The notes: a model not told the origin generated them from the sequence alone. A DNA stretch of 64,000 nt from Thalassotalea sp. PP2-459 (GCF_001913705.1 NZ_MKQD01000037.1:62001-126000), one strand, 5' to 3'; numbered from the stretch's first letter, positions 18,027-28,179 are shown. Program-made: numbers and translations.

Positions 18027-20705
18027 ATGTCTGAGCTCCCAGAAAACATGGATATTGATTCATTAGAAACACAAGAGTGGATTGAATCAATGGAAGCAGT
18101 TTTGGAAAATGAAGGTCCAGAACGCGCTCATTTCTTATTAGAGAAGCTAATTGATCAAGCGCGCCGTAGTGGCACACACTTACCGTTTGATGCAACTACA
18201 GCGTATGTAAACACTATTCCTCCAGGGCAAGAACCTCACATGCCTGCGGACCAAACCATTGAGCAACGTATACGTGCTGCAATTCGCTGGAATGCGATGG
18301 CTTTAGTATTACGTGCTTCGAAAAAAGATTTAGAACTTGGTGGTCATATTGGTTCTTTTGCTTCTTCAGCAACACTTTATGATGTAGGTTTTAATCACTT
18401 CTTTAAAGCGGCAACACCTGAAAATGGTGGTGACTTTATTTTCGCTCAAGGTCATATTTCTCCGGGTATTTATGCGCGTGCCTTTTTAGAAGGGCGCTTA
18501 ACTGAAGAACAAATGGCGAACTTCCGTCAAGAAGTTGATGGCAAGGGCCTTTCTTCATATCCTCATCCTCACTTAATGGATGACTTTTGGCAGTTTCCAA
18601 CGGTATCTATGGGCTTAGGTCCATTACAAGCAATCTATACCGCTCGTTTTCTTAAATACTTAACTGATCGTGGTATCAAAGATTGTTCTGAGCAACGCGT
18701 CTATTGCTTTTTGGGTGACGGTGAGTGTGATGAGCCAGAATCATTAGGTGCCATTGGCTTAGCTTCTCGTGAAGGCTTAGATAACTTAACGTTTGTAATT
18801 AACTGTAATTTACAACGTTTAGATGGCCCTGTTCGTGGTAACGGAAAAATTATTCAAGAACTAGAAGGTACCTTCCGAGGTGCTGGTTGGGAAGTGATTA
18901 AAGTGATTTGGGGTTCTTATTGGGATCCATTAATTGCGCGTGATACTTCTGGTAAATTAGTTCAGCTAATGAATGAAACCGTTGATGGTGAATATCAAAA
19001 CTGTAAAGCGAAAGGCGGTAAATATACTCGCGAGAAGTTCTTTGATAAATATCCTGAAACATCAGCGATGGTGGCAAATATGTCAGATGAAGATATCTGG
19101 CGTTTAAACCGTGGTGGTCATGATCCTGTTAAAGTATATGCCGCTTATGAAAAAGCGATTAATACTAAAGGCCGTCCAACGGTTATTCTTGCAAAAACGG
19201 TAAAAGGTTTTGGTTTAGGGCAGTCAGGTGAAGCGCAAAACGTTGCACACAATGTTAAGAAAATGGACATTGAGTCAATCAAGCAATACCGTGACCGCTT
19301 CAATATGCCCATTGGCGATGACCAAATTGAAGAGTTACCCTTCTTTAAATTTGATGAAGACAGCCCTGAAATGCAGTACATGCGTGCTCGCAGAGAAGCA
19401 TTAGGCGGTTCATTACCGGCACGTCGAGTGCAAGCTGATGAACAATTAGAAATTCCATCGTTAAAAGCATTCGATGCTATTACAAAAGGTTCTGGTGATC
19501 GCGAAGTATCATCAACAATGACATTCGTACGAGTGTTGAATGCCTTATTAAAAGATAAAAAAATTGGTAAACGTGTTGTGCCAATTATTCCTGATGAAGC
19601 GCGTACTTTTGGTATGGAAGGTTTATTCCGCCAAGTAGGTATTTATGCTAACGAAGGTCAAAAATATATTCCACAAGATGCGGATCAAGTTGCTTATTAT
19701 CGTGAAGATAAAAAAGGCCAAGTTTTACAAGAAGGTATTAATGAGCTAGGTGCAATGGCTTCATGGGTTGCTTCTGGTACTTCTTATTCAACTTGTAACG
19801 CAACGACCATCCCATTTTATATCTATTATTCAATGTTTGGTTTCCAACGTGTTGGTGATTTAGCATGGGCTGCAGGTGATTCTCAAGCGCGTGGTTTCTT
19901 ATTAGGTGCTACAGCAGGTAGAACAACGCTTAACGGTGAAGGCTTACAGCATCAAGATGGTCATTCACATGTTCAAGCAGGTTTAATTCCTAACTGTGTA
20001 ACTTATGATCCAACCTATGGTTATGAAGTTGCCGTGGTGGTACAAGATGGTTTACGTCGTATGTACGAAGAAAATGAAAATGTTTTCTATTACTTAACGT
20101 TAATGAATGAAAACTATCAACACCCAGCTTTGCCAGAAGATAAAGACATTGCTGAGAAGATCATAAAAGGTATTTACCAGCTAGAACGCGTAGAAGCAAA
20201 ATCTGCTAAAGCCAATGTGCAATTAATGGGGTCAGGTACAATTTTACTGCAAGTACGTGAAGCGGCACAAATATTGGCCAATGATTACAGTATTTCTTCT
20301 GATGTATATTCTGTCACTTCATTTAATGAATTAGCGCGTGAAGGCCAAGCGACAACACGTGACAATATGCTTAACCCAGAAGCTGAGGCAAAAGTGCCTT
20401 ATATTACACAAGTGATCACGAAAGAGGCCGGTCCGGCTATTGCCGCTACTGATTATGTGAAAGCGTATTCAGACCAAGTACGGGCATTTATCGATACCGA
20501 ATATCGCTGTTTAGGTACGGATGGTTTTGGTCGTTCTGATAGCCGCGCTAATTTACGTCGTCATTTCGAAGTGAATGCAGCGTACATTGTCGTTGCATCA
20601 TTATATGAATTAGCCAACAGAGGTGATATTGAACGTAAAGTTGTGACAGAAGCAATTAAGCGTTTTGATATTGATACTGAAAAACTTAACCCGCTTTACG
20701 CATAA
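18027..20705 (+). CDS. aceE: pyruvate dehydrogenase E1 component, homodimeric
   Basis: E1 decarboxylates pyruvate using thiamine diphosphate and passes the acetyl group to lipoyl-E2. The 892-residue homodimeric type is complete. The thiamine diphosphate motif begins at G230DGECDEPE and ends with NLTFVINCNLQ; the N-terminal E2-binding segment (SLETQEWIESM) is present. It precedes aceF by 21 bases with a good AGGAG, the usual operon order. Confidence 0.98.
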   Translation: MSELPENMDIDSLETQEWIESMEAVLENEGPERAHFLLEKLIDQARRSGTHLPFDATTAYVNTIPPGQEPHMPADQTIEQRIRAAIRWNAMALVLRASKKDLELGGHIGSFASSATLYDVGFNHFFKAATPENGGDFIFAQGHISPGIYARAFLEGRLTEEQMANFRQEVDGKGLSSYPHPHLMDDFWQFPTVSMGLGPLQAIYTARFLKYLTDRGIKDCSEQRVYCFLGDGECDEPESLGAIGLASREGLDNLTFVINCNLQRLDGPVRGNGKIIQELEGTFRGAGWEVIKVIWGSYWDPLIARDTSGKLVQLMNETVDGEYQNCKAKGGKYTREKFFDKYPETSAMVANMSDEDIWRLNRGGHDPVKVYAAYEKAINTKGRPTVILAKTVKGFGLGQSGEAQNVAHNVKKMDIESIKQYRDRFNMPIGDDQIEELPFFKFDEDSPEMQYMRARREALGGSLPARRVQADEQLEIPSLKAFDAITKGSGDREVSSTMTFVRVLNALLKDKKIGKRVVPIIPDEARTFGMEGLFRQVGIYANEGQKYIPQDADQVAYYREDKKGQVLQEGINELGAMASWVASGTSYSTCNATTIPFYIYYSMFGFQRVGDLAWAAGDSQARGFLLGATAGRTTLNGEGLQHQDGHSHVQAGLIPNCVTYDPTYGYEVAVVVQDGLRRMYEENENVFYYLTLMNENYQHPALPEDKDIAEKIIKGIYQLERVEAKSAKANVQLMGSGTILLQVREAAQILANDYSISSDVYSVTSFNELAREGQATTRDNMLNPEAEAKVPYITQVITKEAGPAIAATDYVKAYSDQVRAFIDTEYRCLGTDGFGRSDSRANLRRHFEVNAAYIVVASLYELANRGDIERKVVTEAIKRFDIDTEKLNPLYA

Positions 20706-20726
20706 TTAAGACTAGAGGAGAAGATT

Positions 20727-22409
20727 ATGTCTGATGTTCAAAAAATTCTAGTCCCAGATGTAGGCGGCGAAGAAGTTGAAATCATTGAGATCTGTGTTGC
20801 TGAAGGTGACTCAATAGAAGCTGATGAAGGTATTGTTACTGTTGAAACCGATAAAGCGTCAATGGATATACCTGCACCGATGGCAGGCGAGTTAACATCA
20901 CTTAGTGTCAGTGTTGGTGACAAAATTAAAGAAGGTGATGTAATAGGTGAACTAAAAGTTGCGGGCGACAGTGACGCAACTGATGATGATGCCGCGCAAG
21001 AAGAAGATAGCGCTGAATCGGAAGAAAAAGCTGAAGATGATGCTAGTTCTGAATCTGAACCTGAAAAAGAAGCTAAGTCAGAGTCTAAACCGTCATCTGG
21101 TGGTAGCGAAGTTGTTGATGTTGTAGTACCTGATATCGGTGAAGATGGCGAAGTTGATGTTATCGATGTGCTTGTTTCCGTTGGCGATGAAGTTCAAGAA
21201 GAAGACGGCTTGATCACACTAGAAACAGATAAAGCGACGATGGATGTGCCTTCGTCACATGCTGGTATTGTTAAAGAAGTTAGTATTAGTGTTGGTGATA
21301 AAGTAGGTAAAGGCGCACTTGTTGTGAAGCTTGAAACCAACAGTGGTGCGCCTGCAGCAATAGAGGAACCAAAAGCATCTGAACCTGCAGATGAAAAACC
21401 AGCTGAAGCAAAATCCGAAGGTAAGAAAAAAGCAGCACCTGTACCTCATCACCCTTCAGCGGGTGAGTTTAAATCTACTGGTAAAGTATATGCATCGCCG
21501 TCAATTCGTCGTTTAGCGCGTGAGTTTGGTGTTGACTTAACCTTAGTTAAAGGTACTGGCCGAAAAGATCGTATTTTAAAAGAAGATGTTCAATCTTATG
21601 TGAAATATGAATTGTCGCGCCCTAAAGCCACTGGTTCAAATGCTGTCGCTAGTGGTTCCGGTGGCTTGCAAGTTGTTGCAAGTAAGCCGGTTGATTTTTC
21701 TAAGTTTGGTGAAATTGAAACGAAAGAACTGTCACGCATTCAAAAAATATCAGGGCCGTTTTTACACAAGAACTGGGTAACGATTCCACATGTTACTCAA
21801 TTTGACGAAGCTGATATCACGAATGTTGAAGCGTTCCGTAAGGAACAAAATGTTGTTTGTGAAAAGCAAAAATTAGGCTTTAAAATTACCCCACTTGTTT
21901 TCATTATGAAAGCTGCAGCAGATGCGCTAAGAGCGTTCCCAACCTTTAACGCGAGTTTAAGTGAAGACGGCGAAAGCTTGATTTTGAAAAAGTACATTCA
22001 CATTGGTGTTGCCGTTGATACGCCTAATGGTTTGGTTGTACCGGTAGTGCGTGATGTTGATAAAAAAGGTATTTACGAACTGTCAAAAGAGTTGCTGGAA
22101 ATTAGTGGCAAAGCACGCGAAGGTAAACTGAAGGCTGCTGATATGCAAGGTGGTTGTTTTACCATTTCAAGTTTAGGTGGTATTGGTGGTACGGCATTTA
22201 CGCCGATCGTTAATGCACCAGAGGTTGCTATTTTGGGCGTATCTAAATCTGAAATGAAACCAAAGTGGAATGGTAAAGACTTTGAGCCTAAGCTAATGTT
22301 ACCGCTTTCGATGTCTTATGATCACCGTGTAATTGACGGCGCTTTAGCGGCTCGGTTTACGGTTCACTTAGCATCGGTAATGAGTGATATTCGCAAACTT
22401 ATTTTATAA
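20727..22409 (+). CDS. aceF: pyruvate dehydrogenase E2, dihydrolipoamide acetyltransferase
   Basis: E2 is the core of the complex, moving acetyl groups to CoA. The 560-residue protein has two lipoyl domains (K43 in ETDKASMD, K169 in ETDKATMD) joined by acidic Glu/Ser/Asp linkers, a subunit-binding domain (ASPSIRRLAREFGVDL, about 250-290) and the catalytic domain with H533 and D537 in DHRVIDGA. E. coli has three lipoyl domains, so this copy has one fewer. Confidence 0.97.
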   Translation: MSDVQKILVPDVGGEEVEIIEICVAEGDSIEADEGIVTVETDKASMDIPAPMAGELTSLSVSVGDKIKEGDVIGELKVAGDSDATDDDAAQEEDSAESEEKAEDDASSESEPEKEAKSESKPSSGGSEVVDVVVPDIGEDGEVDVIDVLVSVGDEVQEEDGLITLETDKATMDVPSSHAGIVKEVSISVGDKVGKGALVVKLETNSGAPAAIEEPKASEPADEKPAEAKSEGKKKAAPVPHHPSAGEFKSTGKVYASPSIRRLAREFGVDLTLVKGTGRKDRILKEDVQSYVKYELSRPKATGSNAVASGSGGLQVVASKPVDFSKFGEIETKELSRIQKISGPFLHKNWVTIPHVTQFDEADITNVEAFRKEQNVVCEKQKLGFKITPLVFIMKAAADALRAFPTFNASLSEDGESLILKKYIHIGVAVDTPNGLVVPVVRDVDKKGIYELSKELLEISGKAREGKLKAADMQGGCFTISSLGGIGGTAFTPIVNAPEVAILGVSKSEMKPKWNGKDFEPKLMLPLSMSYDHRVIDGALAARFTVHLASVMSDIRKLIL

Positions 22410-22424
22410 AGATAAAGTGAAAAA

Positions 22425-22458
22425 AGAAAGTAATCAGCAATAATGTTGATTACTTTCT
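22425..22458 (+). repeat. 12-bp inverted repeat between aceF and lpdA
   Basis: AGAAAGTAATCA (22425-22436) and TGATTACTTTCT (22447-22458) pair perfectly around a 10-base loop, 16 bases after the aceF stop. No T-tract follows. It may be a processing or 3'-protection hairpin that separates aceEF from lpdA mRNA levels. Confidence 0.8.
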
Positions 22459-22608
22459 GCTACTTTGGTCTTAGAAAGTTAGATAAAAGATGGCGATTTA
22501 CCTCGAGTTTGAGTAAACTTCGAGCCAGAAAAATCAAATGAATAAATACTTGTGGCTTTAATTTTTATAAGTGGCAAGTGACTAAACAACAAGTTAATTG
22601 AGGTTAGC

Positions 22609-24039
22609 ATGAGTAACGAAATTAAAACTCAAGTAGTAGTTTTAGGTGCAGGTCCTGGCGGTTACTCAGCGGCATTCCGTGCTGCTGATTTAGGCCTAGA
22701 TGTCGTATTGGTTGAAAGCCGCGAAACATTAGGTGGTGTATGTTTGAATGTAGGGTGTATTCCTTCAAAAGCATTACTTCATGTTGCAAAAGTAATCGAT
22801 GACGCAGCAGCAATGGCTTCGCACGGTGTTACCTTTGGTAAACCAGAAATTGATTTAGATAAAATTCGTAGTTGGAAAGAAGACGTAATTGGTCAATTAA
22901 CTGGTGGTTTAGGCGGAATGTCTAAAGCACGTAAAGTTAAAACCGTAACAGGCTTTGGTAAATTTACGTCAGACAAAGCAATTGAAGTTGAAGGTGCCGA
23001 TGGTAAAACCACCATTAATTTTGATAACGCGATTATTGCCTGTGGTTCTTCAGTAATTGATTTACCGTTTATTCCAAATGATGACCCACGTGTTATTGAT
23101 TCAACAGGTGCACTAGAGCTTGAAGATGTTCCGGAAGAATTACTTGTACTTGGTGGCGGTATTATCGGCTTAGAGATGGGTACAGTATATAAAGCACTGG
23201 GCTCTAATGTATCTGTCGTTGAATTTGCCGATCAATTAGTACCAGCAGCAGATAAAGACATTGTTCAGGTTTACACTAAGTACAATAAAAAGAAATTCAA
23301 CATCATGCTTTCAACAAAAGTTGTTGCTGTAGACGCGAAAGATGATGGTTTGTACGTAACGTTTGAAGGTAAGAATGCGCCTGAAAAACAAGTACGTTAT
23401 GATAAAATTTTAGTGGCAGTTGGTCGTAAGCCAAACGGTCATTTAGTTGCTGCTGATAAAGCAGGTGTAAATGTTGATGAGCGTGGCTTTATCAATGTAT
23501 CAAATGAGTTACGTACTAATGTAAATAACATTTTTGCTATAGGTGATGTAGTTGGTCAACCAATGCTTGCACATAAAGCAGTTCATGAAGCACATGTAGC
23601 TGCTGAAGTTATTGCAGGTAAAAAGCACGTATTTGATCCGCGTTGTATTCCTTCAATCGCTTACACTGATCCTGAAATGGCGTGGGTTGGTGTTACAGAG
23701 CGTGAAGCGAAAGAGCAAGGTTTAAACATTGAAACAGCTAACTTTCCGTGGGCTGCTTCTGGTCGCGCTATTGCTTCAGCACGTACTGAAGGTAAAACCA
23801 AAATGATCTTTGAAAAAGAAACAGGTCGTGTACTTGGTGGTGCTATTGTCGGTATTAATGCGGGTGAAATGCTAGGTGAAATTTGTTTAGCGGTTGAAAT
23901 GGGCGCTGATGCAGAAGATGTGGGTTTAACCATTCATGCTCACCCAACGTTAAATGAATCAATTGGCCTTGCAGCTGAAATTTTCGAAGGTTCAATTACT
24001 GACTTACCTAACCCGAAAGCGGTTAAGAAAAAGAAATAA
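22609..24039 (+). CDS. lpdA: dihydrolipoyl dehydrogenase (E3)
   Basis: E3 reoxidises dihydrolipoamide in the 2-oxoacid dehydrogenase complexes and the glycine cleavage system. The 476-residue flavoprotein has the FAD fingerprint GAGPGGY (13-19), the redox-active disulfide C45-C50 in GGVCLNVGCIPSK, the NAD fingerprint GGGIIGLE and the catalytic H445-E450 pair in HPTLNE. A 199-base gap after aceF suggests it can be expressed separately, as in E. coli. A strong terminator follows. Confidence 0.98.
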   Translation: MSNEIKTQVVVLGAGPGGYSAAFRAADLGLDVVLVESRETLGGVCLNVGCIPSKALLHVAKVIDDAAAMASHGVTFGKPEIDLDKIRSWKEDVIGQLTGGLGGMSKARKVKTVTGFGKFTSDKAIEVEGADGKTTINFDNAIIACGSSVIDLPFIPNDDPRVIDSTGALELEDVPEELLVLGGGIIGLEMGTVYKALGSNVSVVEFADQLVPAADKDIVQVYTKYNKKKFNIMLSTKVVAVDAKDDGLYVTFEGKNAPEKQVRYDKILVAVGRKPNGHLVAADKAGVNVDERGFINVSNELRTNVNNIFAIGDVVGQPMLAHKAVHEAHVAAEVIAGKKHVFDPRCIPSIAYTDPEMAWVGVTEREAKEQGLNIETANFPWAASGRAIASARTEGKTKMIFEKETGRVLGGAIVGINAGEMLGEICLAVEMGADAEDVGLTIHAHPTLNESIGLAAEIFEGSITDLPNPKAVKKKK

Positions 24040-24100
24040 CAAATAAAAGTATATAGATTAGCGCTTTGTATTAATAGGCGTATTATCTAGTACAATAATA

Positions 24101-24126
24101 AAAGCCAGCGAATTCGCTGGCTTTTT
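24101..24126 (+). terminator. rho-independent terminator of lpdA
   Basis: AGCCAGCG, AATT loop and CGCTGGCT form a GC-rich stem flanked by AAA on the left and five T on the right. It ends the pdhR-aceE-aceF-lpdA unit and precedes a small lipoprotein gene. Confidence 0.92.
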
Positions 24127-24172
24127 GCTATTCTTTATTAGGTTATTTTTATAAATTAAGGTGTGAATACGT

Positions 24173-24502
24173 ATGGTTAAATACTTTATGATCAGTTTGT
24201 TAATAACGCTGGCGGGTTGCGCAAGCAGTCAGTCGAATAGTCAGTTTGACTTTGATCATGGCGTTCATTTTGAACAAACGACCTTAGATGATGGACGACT
24301 TAATATTGTTGTTCGTGCACAAGAGAAGGTTCCTTTTAATCGTTTAGCAACTTTTCTGGTTAGAAAATCTTTAGATGTATGTAAATCTTATGGCTTTAAA
24401 ATTGAAATTTTAAGAGGTGTAGAAGAATATGATGATCGCCTTGCACACCCAAACTATATCCTTCCTTCCTTAGCTGCAAATGTTGAGTGTCCATCGAAAT
24501 AG
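24173..24502 (+). CDS. small predicted lipoprotein, function unknown
   Basis: The 109-residue product has a lipoprotein signal (MVKYFMISLLITLAGC, lipobox LAGC with C16). The mature part is about 90 residues with two further cysteines (DVCKSYGF and VECPSK) that could form a disulfide. I do not recognise a named domain. It lies between the lpdA terminator and the convergent acnB, the region where enterics carry yacH. Confidence 0.7.
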   Translation: MVKYFMISLLITLAGCASSQSNSQFDFDHGVHFEQTTLDDGRLNIVVRAQEKVPFNRLATFLVRKSLDVCKSYGFKIEILRGVEEYDDRLAHPNYILPSLAANVECPSK

Positions 24503-24656
24503 ACTGTACTTTGTGTACTTCTATCTTAATAGAATTTTTGATGAGTATTAGGCCTTTCATTTTACATAGTTTGATAGGGCACAGGTTCATATAATTAATT
24601 ACGTCAAAATAAATAAAGCACTTAAGTGGGAAGGGTGTTAATAATCGTAAGGCATT

Positions 24657-24688
24657 AAAAAAGGGTTGCTAAATAGCAACCCTTTTTT
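24657..24688 (-). terminator. terminator of acnB, bidirectional
   Basis: GGGTTGCT (24663-24670), AAAT and AGCAACCC (24675-24682) form an 8-bp stem with six A on the left and six T on the right, so it works in both directions. It serves acnB on the minus strand. Confidence 0.9.
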
Positions 24689-24702
24689 ATTTTAATAACA
24701 TA

Positions 24703-27498
24703 CTAAACCGCTTTAACAGGAATGTACTTAGTACTCATTTCTTCTGTTGGTGGTTCAAAGTTCGTTAAATCGATGCCTTCAACAGCAGCAGTGTACTCGT
24801 CCATTGTTGGGAAGCGACCCAATACCGTAGAAAGAACTACAAGTGGTGTTGAACCAAGAAGTGATTCACCCTTTTTCTCAGTTGTATCTGCTACTACACG
24901 GCCTTGGAACAAACGTGTTGATGTAGCAATTACAGTATCACCTGGTTCAGCCTTTTCTTGGTTACCCATGCATAAGTTACAGCCTGGGCGCTCAAGATAA
25001 AGAATATTGTCATATTTAGTACGTGCTTCACCTTTTGGTTTGTTATCGTCAAAAACAAAACCAGAGTATTTTTCTAATACTTCCCAATCACCTTCTGCTT
25101 TTAATTCATCAACAATGTTATAAGTTGGTGGCGCAACAACTAATGGCGCTTTAAATTCAATAGAGCCATTTTTCTTTTCAAGATTACGTAACATTTGTGC
25201 AATGATTTGCATGTCACCTTTGTGCACCATACAAGAACCAACAAATCCTAAATCGACAGACTTGTTTTTGTAGTATGAAACAGGGCGAATAACATCATGT
25301 GTGTAGCGCTTAGATACGTCTTCGTTGTTTACATCAGGGTCAGCAATCATCGGCTCAGAAATCGCATCTAAATCGACAGTAACTTCGGCATAGTATTTCG
25401 CATTATCATCTGGTGATAGAGCAGGTTGAGCGCCTGTTTTAATTTCTTCAATACGTTTGTCTGCTAGCGCCATTAAGCCTGCTAACATACCCGCTTCATT
25501 TTCCATACCCTTGTTGATCATGATTTGGATGCGGCTCTTGGCAAGCTCAATTGATTGAATTAGGGTTTCATTGTTTGAGATACAGATAGAAGCTTTCGCT
25601 TTCATCTCTGCCGTCCAATCAGTAAACGTAAATGCTTGGTCAGCCATAAGAGTGCCAATGTGTACTTCAATAATACGACCTTGGAATACGTTTTCTCCAC
25701 CAAATTGTTTAAGCATCTGTGCTTGCGTAGCGTGAACAACATCACGGAAGTCCATGTGCGACTTCATTTTACCTTTAAAGACTACTTTAACAGAATCAGG
25801 AATTGGCATTGCTGACTCACCAGTAGCAAGTGCGATAGCAACGGTACCTGAATCAGCACCAAATGCGACACCCTTAGACATACGCGTATGTGAATCACCG
25901 CCAATAATAATGGCGCGATCATCTATCGTAATGTCATTTAATACTTTATGGATAACATCCGTCATTGCATGATAAACACCTTTTGGATCACGCGCGGTAA
26001 TAAGGCCAAAGTTATTCATAAAGCTCATTAACTTAGGAATGTTTGCTTGTGCTTTACTATCCCATACAGATGCTGTGTGACAACCAGACTGGTAAGCACC
26101 ATCGACTAACGGTGAAATCGTAGAAGCAGCCATTGCTTCTAGTTCCTGACAGGTCATTGGCCCAGTTGTATCTTGAGAACCAACAATATTCACTTTAACA
26201 CGAACGTTCGAGCCGGCGTGAAGCGGTGTATCAGATATCACACCTACCGCATTGCGGTTAAAGATTTTTTCTACGGCTGTTAAGCCTTGGCCTTCGTGTG
26301 AAATTTCTTTTGACGGTGCGTAAACTTGTGGTATATCAATACCTAATGTTGCAGCAGCAAGTGTTTGAAGCTTCTTACCAAAGGTAACCGCATAAGAGCC
26401 ACCTGCTTTCATGAATTCCATTTTTTGTGGAGTAAACGCAGAAGATACATCGACTAACTCTTCATCACCTTTGTAAAGCTTTTTAGCTTTTGTATCTATA
26501 GTTAACACAGTGCCGGTTGCAACTGAGTATGCTTCTTCTAAAATTGGGTCACCATTAGCGTCAGTAACCGTATTACCGTTTGCATCTACTTTCTTCACCC
26601 AGTTTTTAAGGTCAAGACCAATACCACCCGTTACATCAACCGTGGTTAAGAAAATAGGCGCTATACCGTTAGTTCCAGCAACAACAGGTGCGATATTAAT
26701 GAATGGAACGTATGGAGATGCTTGCTCGCCCGCCCAAAGAGCCACGTTATTAACACCTGACATACGTGACGAGCCAACACCCATCGTACCTTTTTCGGCA
26801 ATAAGCATAACTTTTGCATTAGGGTATTTAGCTTGTAATGCTTTAATTTCATCTTGAGCTTCTGGTGTGATCATACATTTGCCGTGTAATTCACGGTCAG
26901 CACGTGAGTGAGCTTGATGACCAGGAGAAAGTAAATCTGTCGAGATATCACCTTCACCAGCGATATAGGTCACAACATCAATTTTTTCGTCAATCTCAGG
27001 CAGTTTTGTGAAAAACTCCGCTTTGGCGTAACTTTCTAAAATGTCTTTTGCTATCGTGTTACCTTTTTTGTAAGCAACTTGTAAACGTGAAGTGTCTGCT
27101 TCATAGAGGAATACTTGGATTTTTAATACTTCTGCAGCAGGTGTTGAAACAGTTGTATCGTCACTTAATGCTAGATCAAGTAATACTTCAATTGAAGGGC
27201 CACCTTTCATATGAGAAAGTAGTTCGAATGCAAATTCCGGTGTAATTTCGGCTACAGATTCTTGGCCGAGAATAATCTCTTTTAAGAATTTTGCTTTTAC
27301 ACCAGCAGCGCTAGTTGTGCCTGGCAATGTATTGTAAATGAAGAAGTTTAATGAATCTTCACGGTGCTCATGGTTTTGATCTTTAATTTGTGCGATGATT
27401 TCTGATAATAACTCTGCACTATCGATAGGCTTAGGCGCTAGACCTAAATCGGCCTTACGGCTTTCAATTTCTTTGATATATTCTAAATAAAGACTCAT
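24703..27498 (-). CDS. acnB: aconitate hydratase B, long (Bacteroidota-like) type
   Basis: Iron-sulfur enzyme of the citric acid cycle interconverting citrate and isocitrate, perhaps also 2-methylisocitrate. Cluster ligands are C756 (FVGSCMVH), C840 and C843 (GCNLCMGNQ); GSQDTTGPM and IIIGGDSHTRMSKG are the other hallmarks. It is 931 residues long, about 65 longer than E. coli AcnB, and the body (SLNFFIYNTLPGTTSAAGVK, VTYIAGEGDISTDLLSPGHQ) resembles the aconitase B I know from Flavobacteriia rather than the enteric type. An extra Asp/Asn-rich segment lies near residue 310. It sits at the E. coli acnB locus but is inverted. The call is firm; the affinity is from memory and untested. Confidence 0.93.
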   Translation of the reverse strand: MSLYLEYIKEIESRKADLGLAPKPIDSAELLSEIIAQIKDQNHEHREDSLNFFIYNTLPGTTSAAGVKAKFLKEIILGQESVAEITPEFAFELLSHMKGGPSIEVLLDLALSDDTTVSTPAAEVLKIQVFLYEADTSRLQVAYKKGNTIAKDILESYAKAEFFTKLPEIDEKIDVVTYIAGEGDISTDLLSPGHQAHSRADRELHGKCMITPEAQDEIKALQAKYPNAKVMLIAEKGTMGVGSSRMSGVNNVALWAGEQASPYVPFINIAPVVAGTNGIAPIFLTTVDVTGGIGLDLKNWVKKVDANGNTVTDANGDPILEEAYSVATGTVLTIDTKAKKLYKGDEELVDVSSAFTPQKMEFMKAGGSYAVTFGKKLQTLAAATLGIDIPQVYAPSKEISHEGQGLTAVEKIFNRNAVGVISDTPLHAGSNVRVKVNIVGSQDTTGPMTCQELEAMAASTISPLVDGAYQSGCHTASVWDSKAQANIPKLMSFMNNFGLITARDPKGVYHAMTDVIHKVLNDITIDDRAIIIGGDSHTRMSKGVAFGADSGTVAIALATGESAMPIPDSVKVVFKGKMKSHMDFRDVVHATQAQMLKQFGGENVFQGRIIEVHIGTLMADQAFTFTDWTAEMKAKASICISNNETLIQSIELAKSRIQIMINKGMENEAGMLAGLMALADKRIEEIKTGAQPALSPDDNAKYYAEVTVDLDAISEPMIADPDVNNEDVSKRYTHDVIRPVSYYKNKSVDLGFVGSCMVHKGDMQIIAQMLRNLEKKNGSIEFKAPLVVAPPTYNIVDELKAEGDWEVLEKYSGFVFDDNKPKGEARTKYDNILYLERPGCNLCMGNQEKAEPGDTVIATSTRLFQGRVVADTTEKKGESLLGSTPLVVLSTVLGRFPTMDEYTAAVEGIDLTNFEPPTEEMSTKYIPVKAV

Positions 27499-27645
27499 TT
27501 AATACTCTCTTTAGCTTTTTAATTTGCCAATAACTTAAAATCAGCAGACAATTAATTGCCTATAGTTTACCTGATTTTTGCCTTACTTCGAATCCCTTGC
27601 GGCAATAAACGCCATTCATCATATTTATAGTTAATAGAAACCTTA

Positions 27646-27675
27646 GTTATAATGGTTGTATTATCCACAAAACAA
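27646..27675 (-). promoter_or_regulatory. candidate promoter of acnB
   Basis: On the minus strand TTGTTT (27675-27670), 18 bases, TATAAC (27651-27646). Start of transcription would be near 27639, leaving a leader of about 140 bases. Confidence 0.4.
27661..27669 (+). promoter_or_regulatory. perfect DnaA-box sequence
   Basis: TTATCCACA matches the strongest DnaA-box consensus exactly and lies in the spacer of the proposed acnB promoter. A 9-mer can occur by chance, and no second box was seen nearby. Confidence 0.5.
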
Positions 27676-27843
27676 TACAGCTAGCCCGGCTTTATAATTA
27701 AGCTACCTTAATCGCTTAGATTTAGATCAGTTAACCATGCTTTTAGCAAGGTAAGGTTACTTAATTTTGTGCGTATTCGTAGTCTGATATACAGTGTTAT
27801 AATGCTTACTCAGGTAAGTGACGAAACTTTTTAAGAGAATTTC

Positions 27844-28089
27844 ATGAATCATCAAACGAATAACCCATTACATGGCAAAACACTTGAAGCCATTTTAAGA
27901 GAACTAGAAGCAAAAATTGGCTGGAAAGCGATGGGAGAAAACGTTGATATACGATGCTTTAATCATGATCCTTCTATTAAATCTAGCTTGAAATTTCTTC
28001 GCAGAACACCGTGGGCGAGAGCTAAAGTTGAGGCGATGTATTTAAAAGTCTTTCATGGTTTTAGTTGGCCTAATACCAATACGCATTAG
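27844..28089 (+). CDS. VF530 family (DUF2132) DNA-binding protein
   Basis: The 81-residue protein matches the VF530/DUF2132 family: [21 protein letters not shown], then [14 protein letters not shown] and [17 protein letters not shown]. Structural work on a Vibrio member suggested a small DNA-binding fold; cellular role is unknown. It is a single gene with its own terminator. It lies downstream of a promoter region shared with acnB. Position within the lpdA-yacL interval is not the enteric one. Confidence 0.88.
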   Translation: MNHQTNNPLHGKTLEAILRELEAKIGWKAMGENVDIRCFNHDPSIKSSLKFLRRTPWARAKVEAMYLKVFHGFSWPNTNTH

Positions 28090-28154
28090 AAATTAATCAC
28101 TTAGCGAGAGTTCAAAGGCTAGAGATAAGGCATTGATTACAGATAATGGTTATT

Positions 28155-28179
28155 CAGGAGAACGATCTCCTGCGTTTTC
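28155..28179 (+). terminator. terminator after the VF530 gene
   Basis: CAGGAGA (28155-28161), ACGA and TCTCCTG (28166-28172) form a 7-bp stem followed by CGTTTTC. It lies 65 bases after the stop codon. Confidence 0.6.

Larger units (their letters stand above)
27499..27843. other. 345-base divergent intergenic region, acnB / VF530
   Basis: Holds the proposed acnB promoter with a DnaA-box sequence in its spacer, and near 27798-27803 a TATAAT that could be the -10 of the rightward gene (no good -35). No reading frame of interest. Confidence 0.6.
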
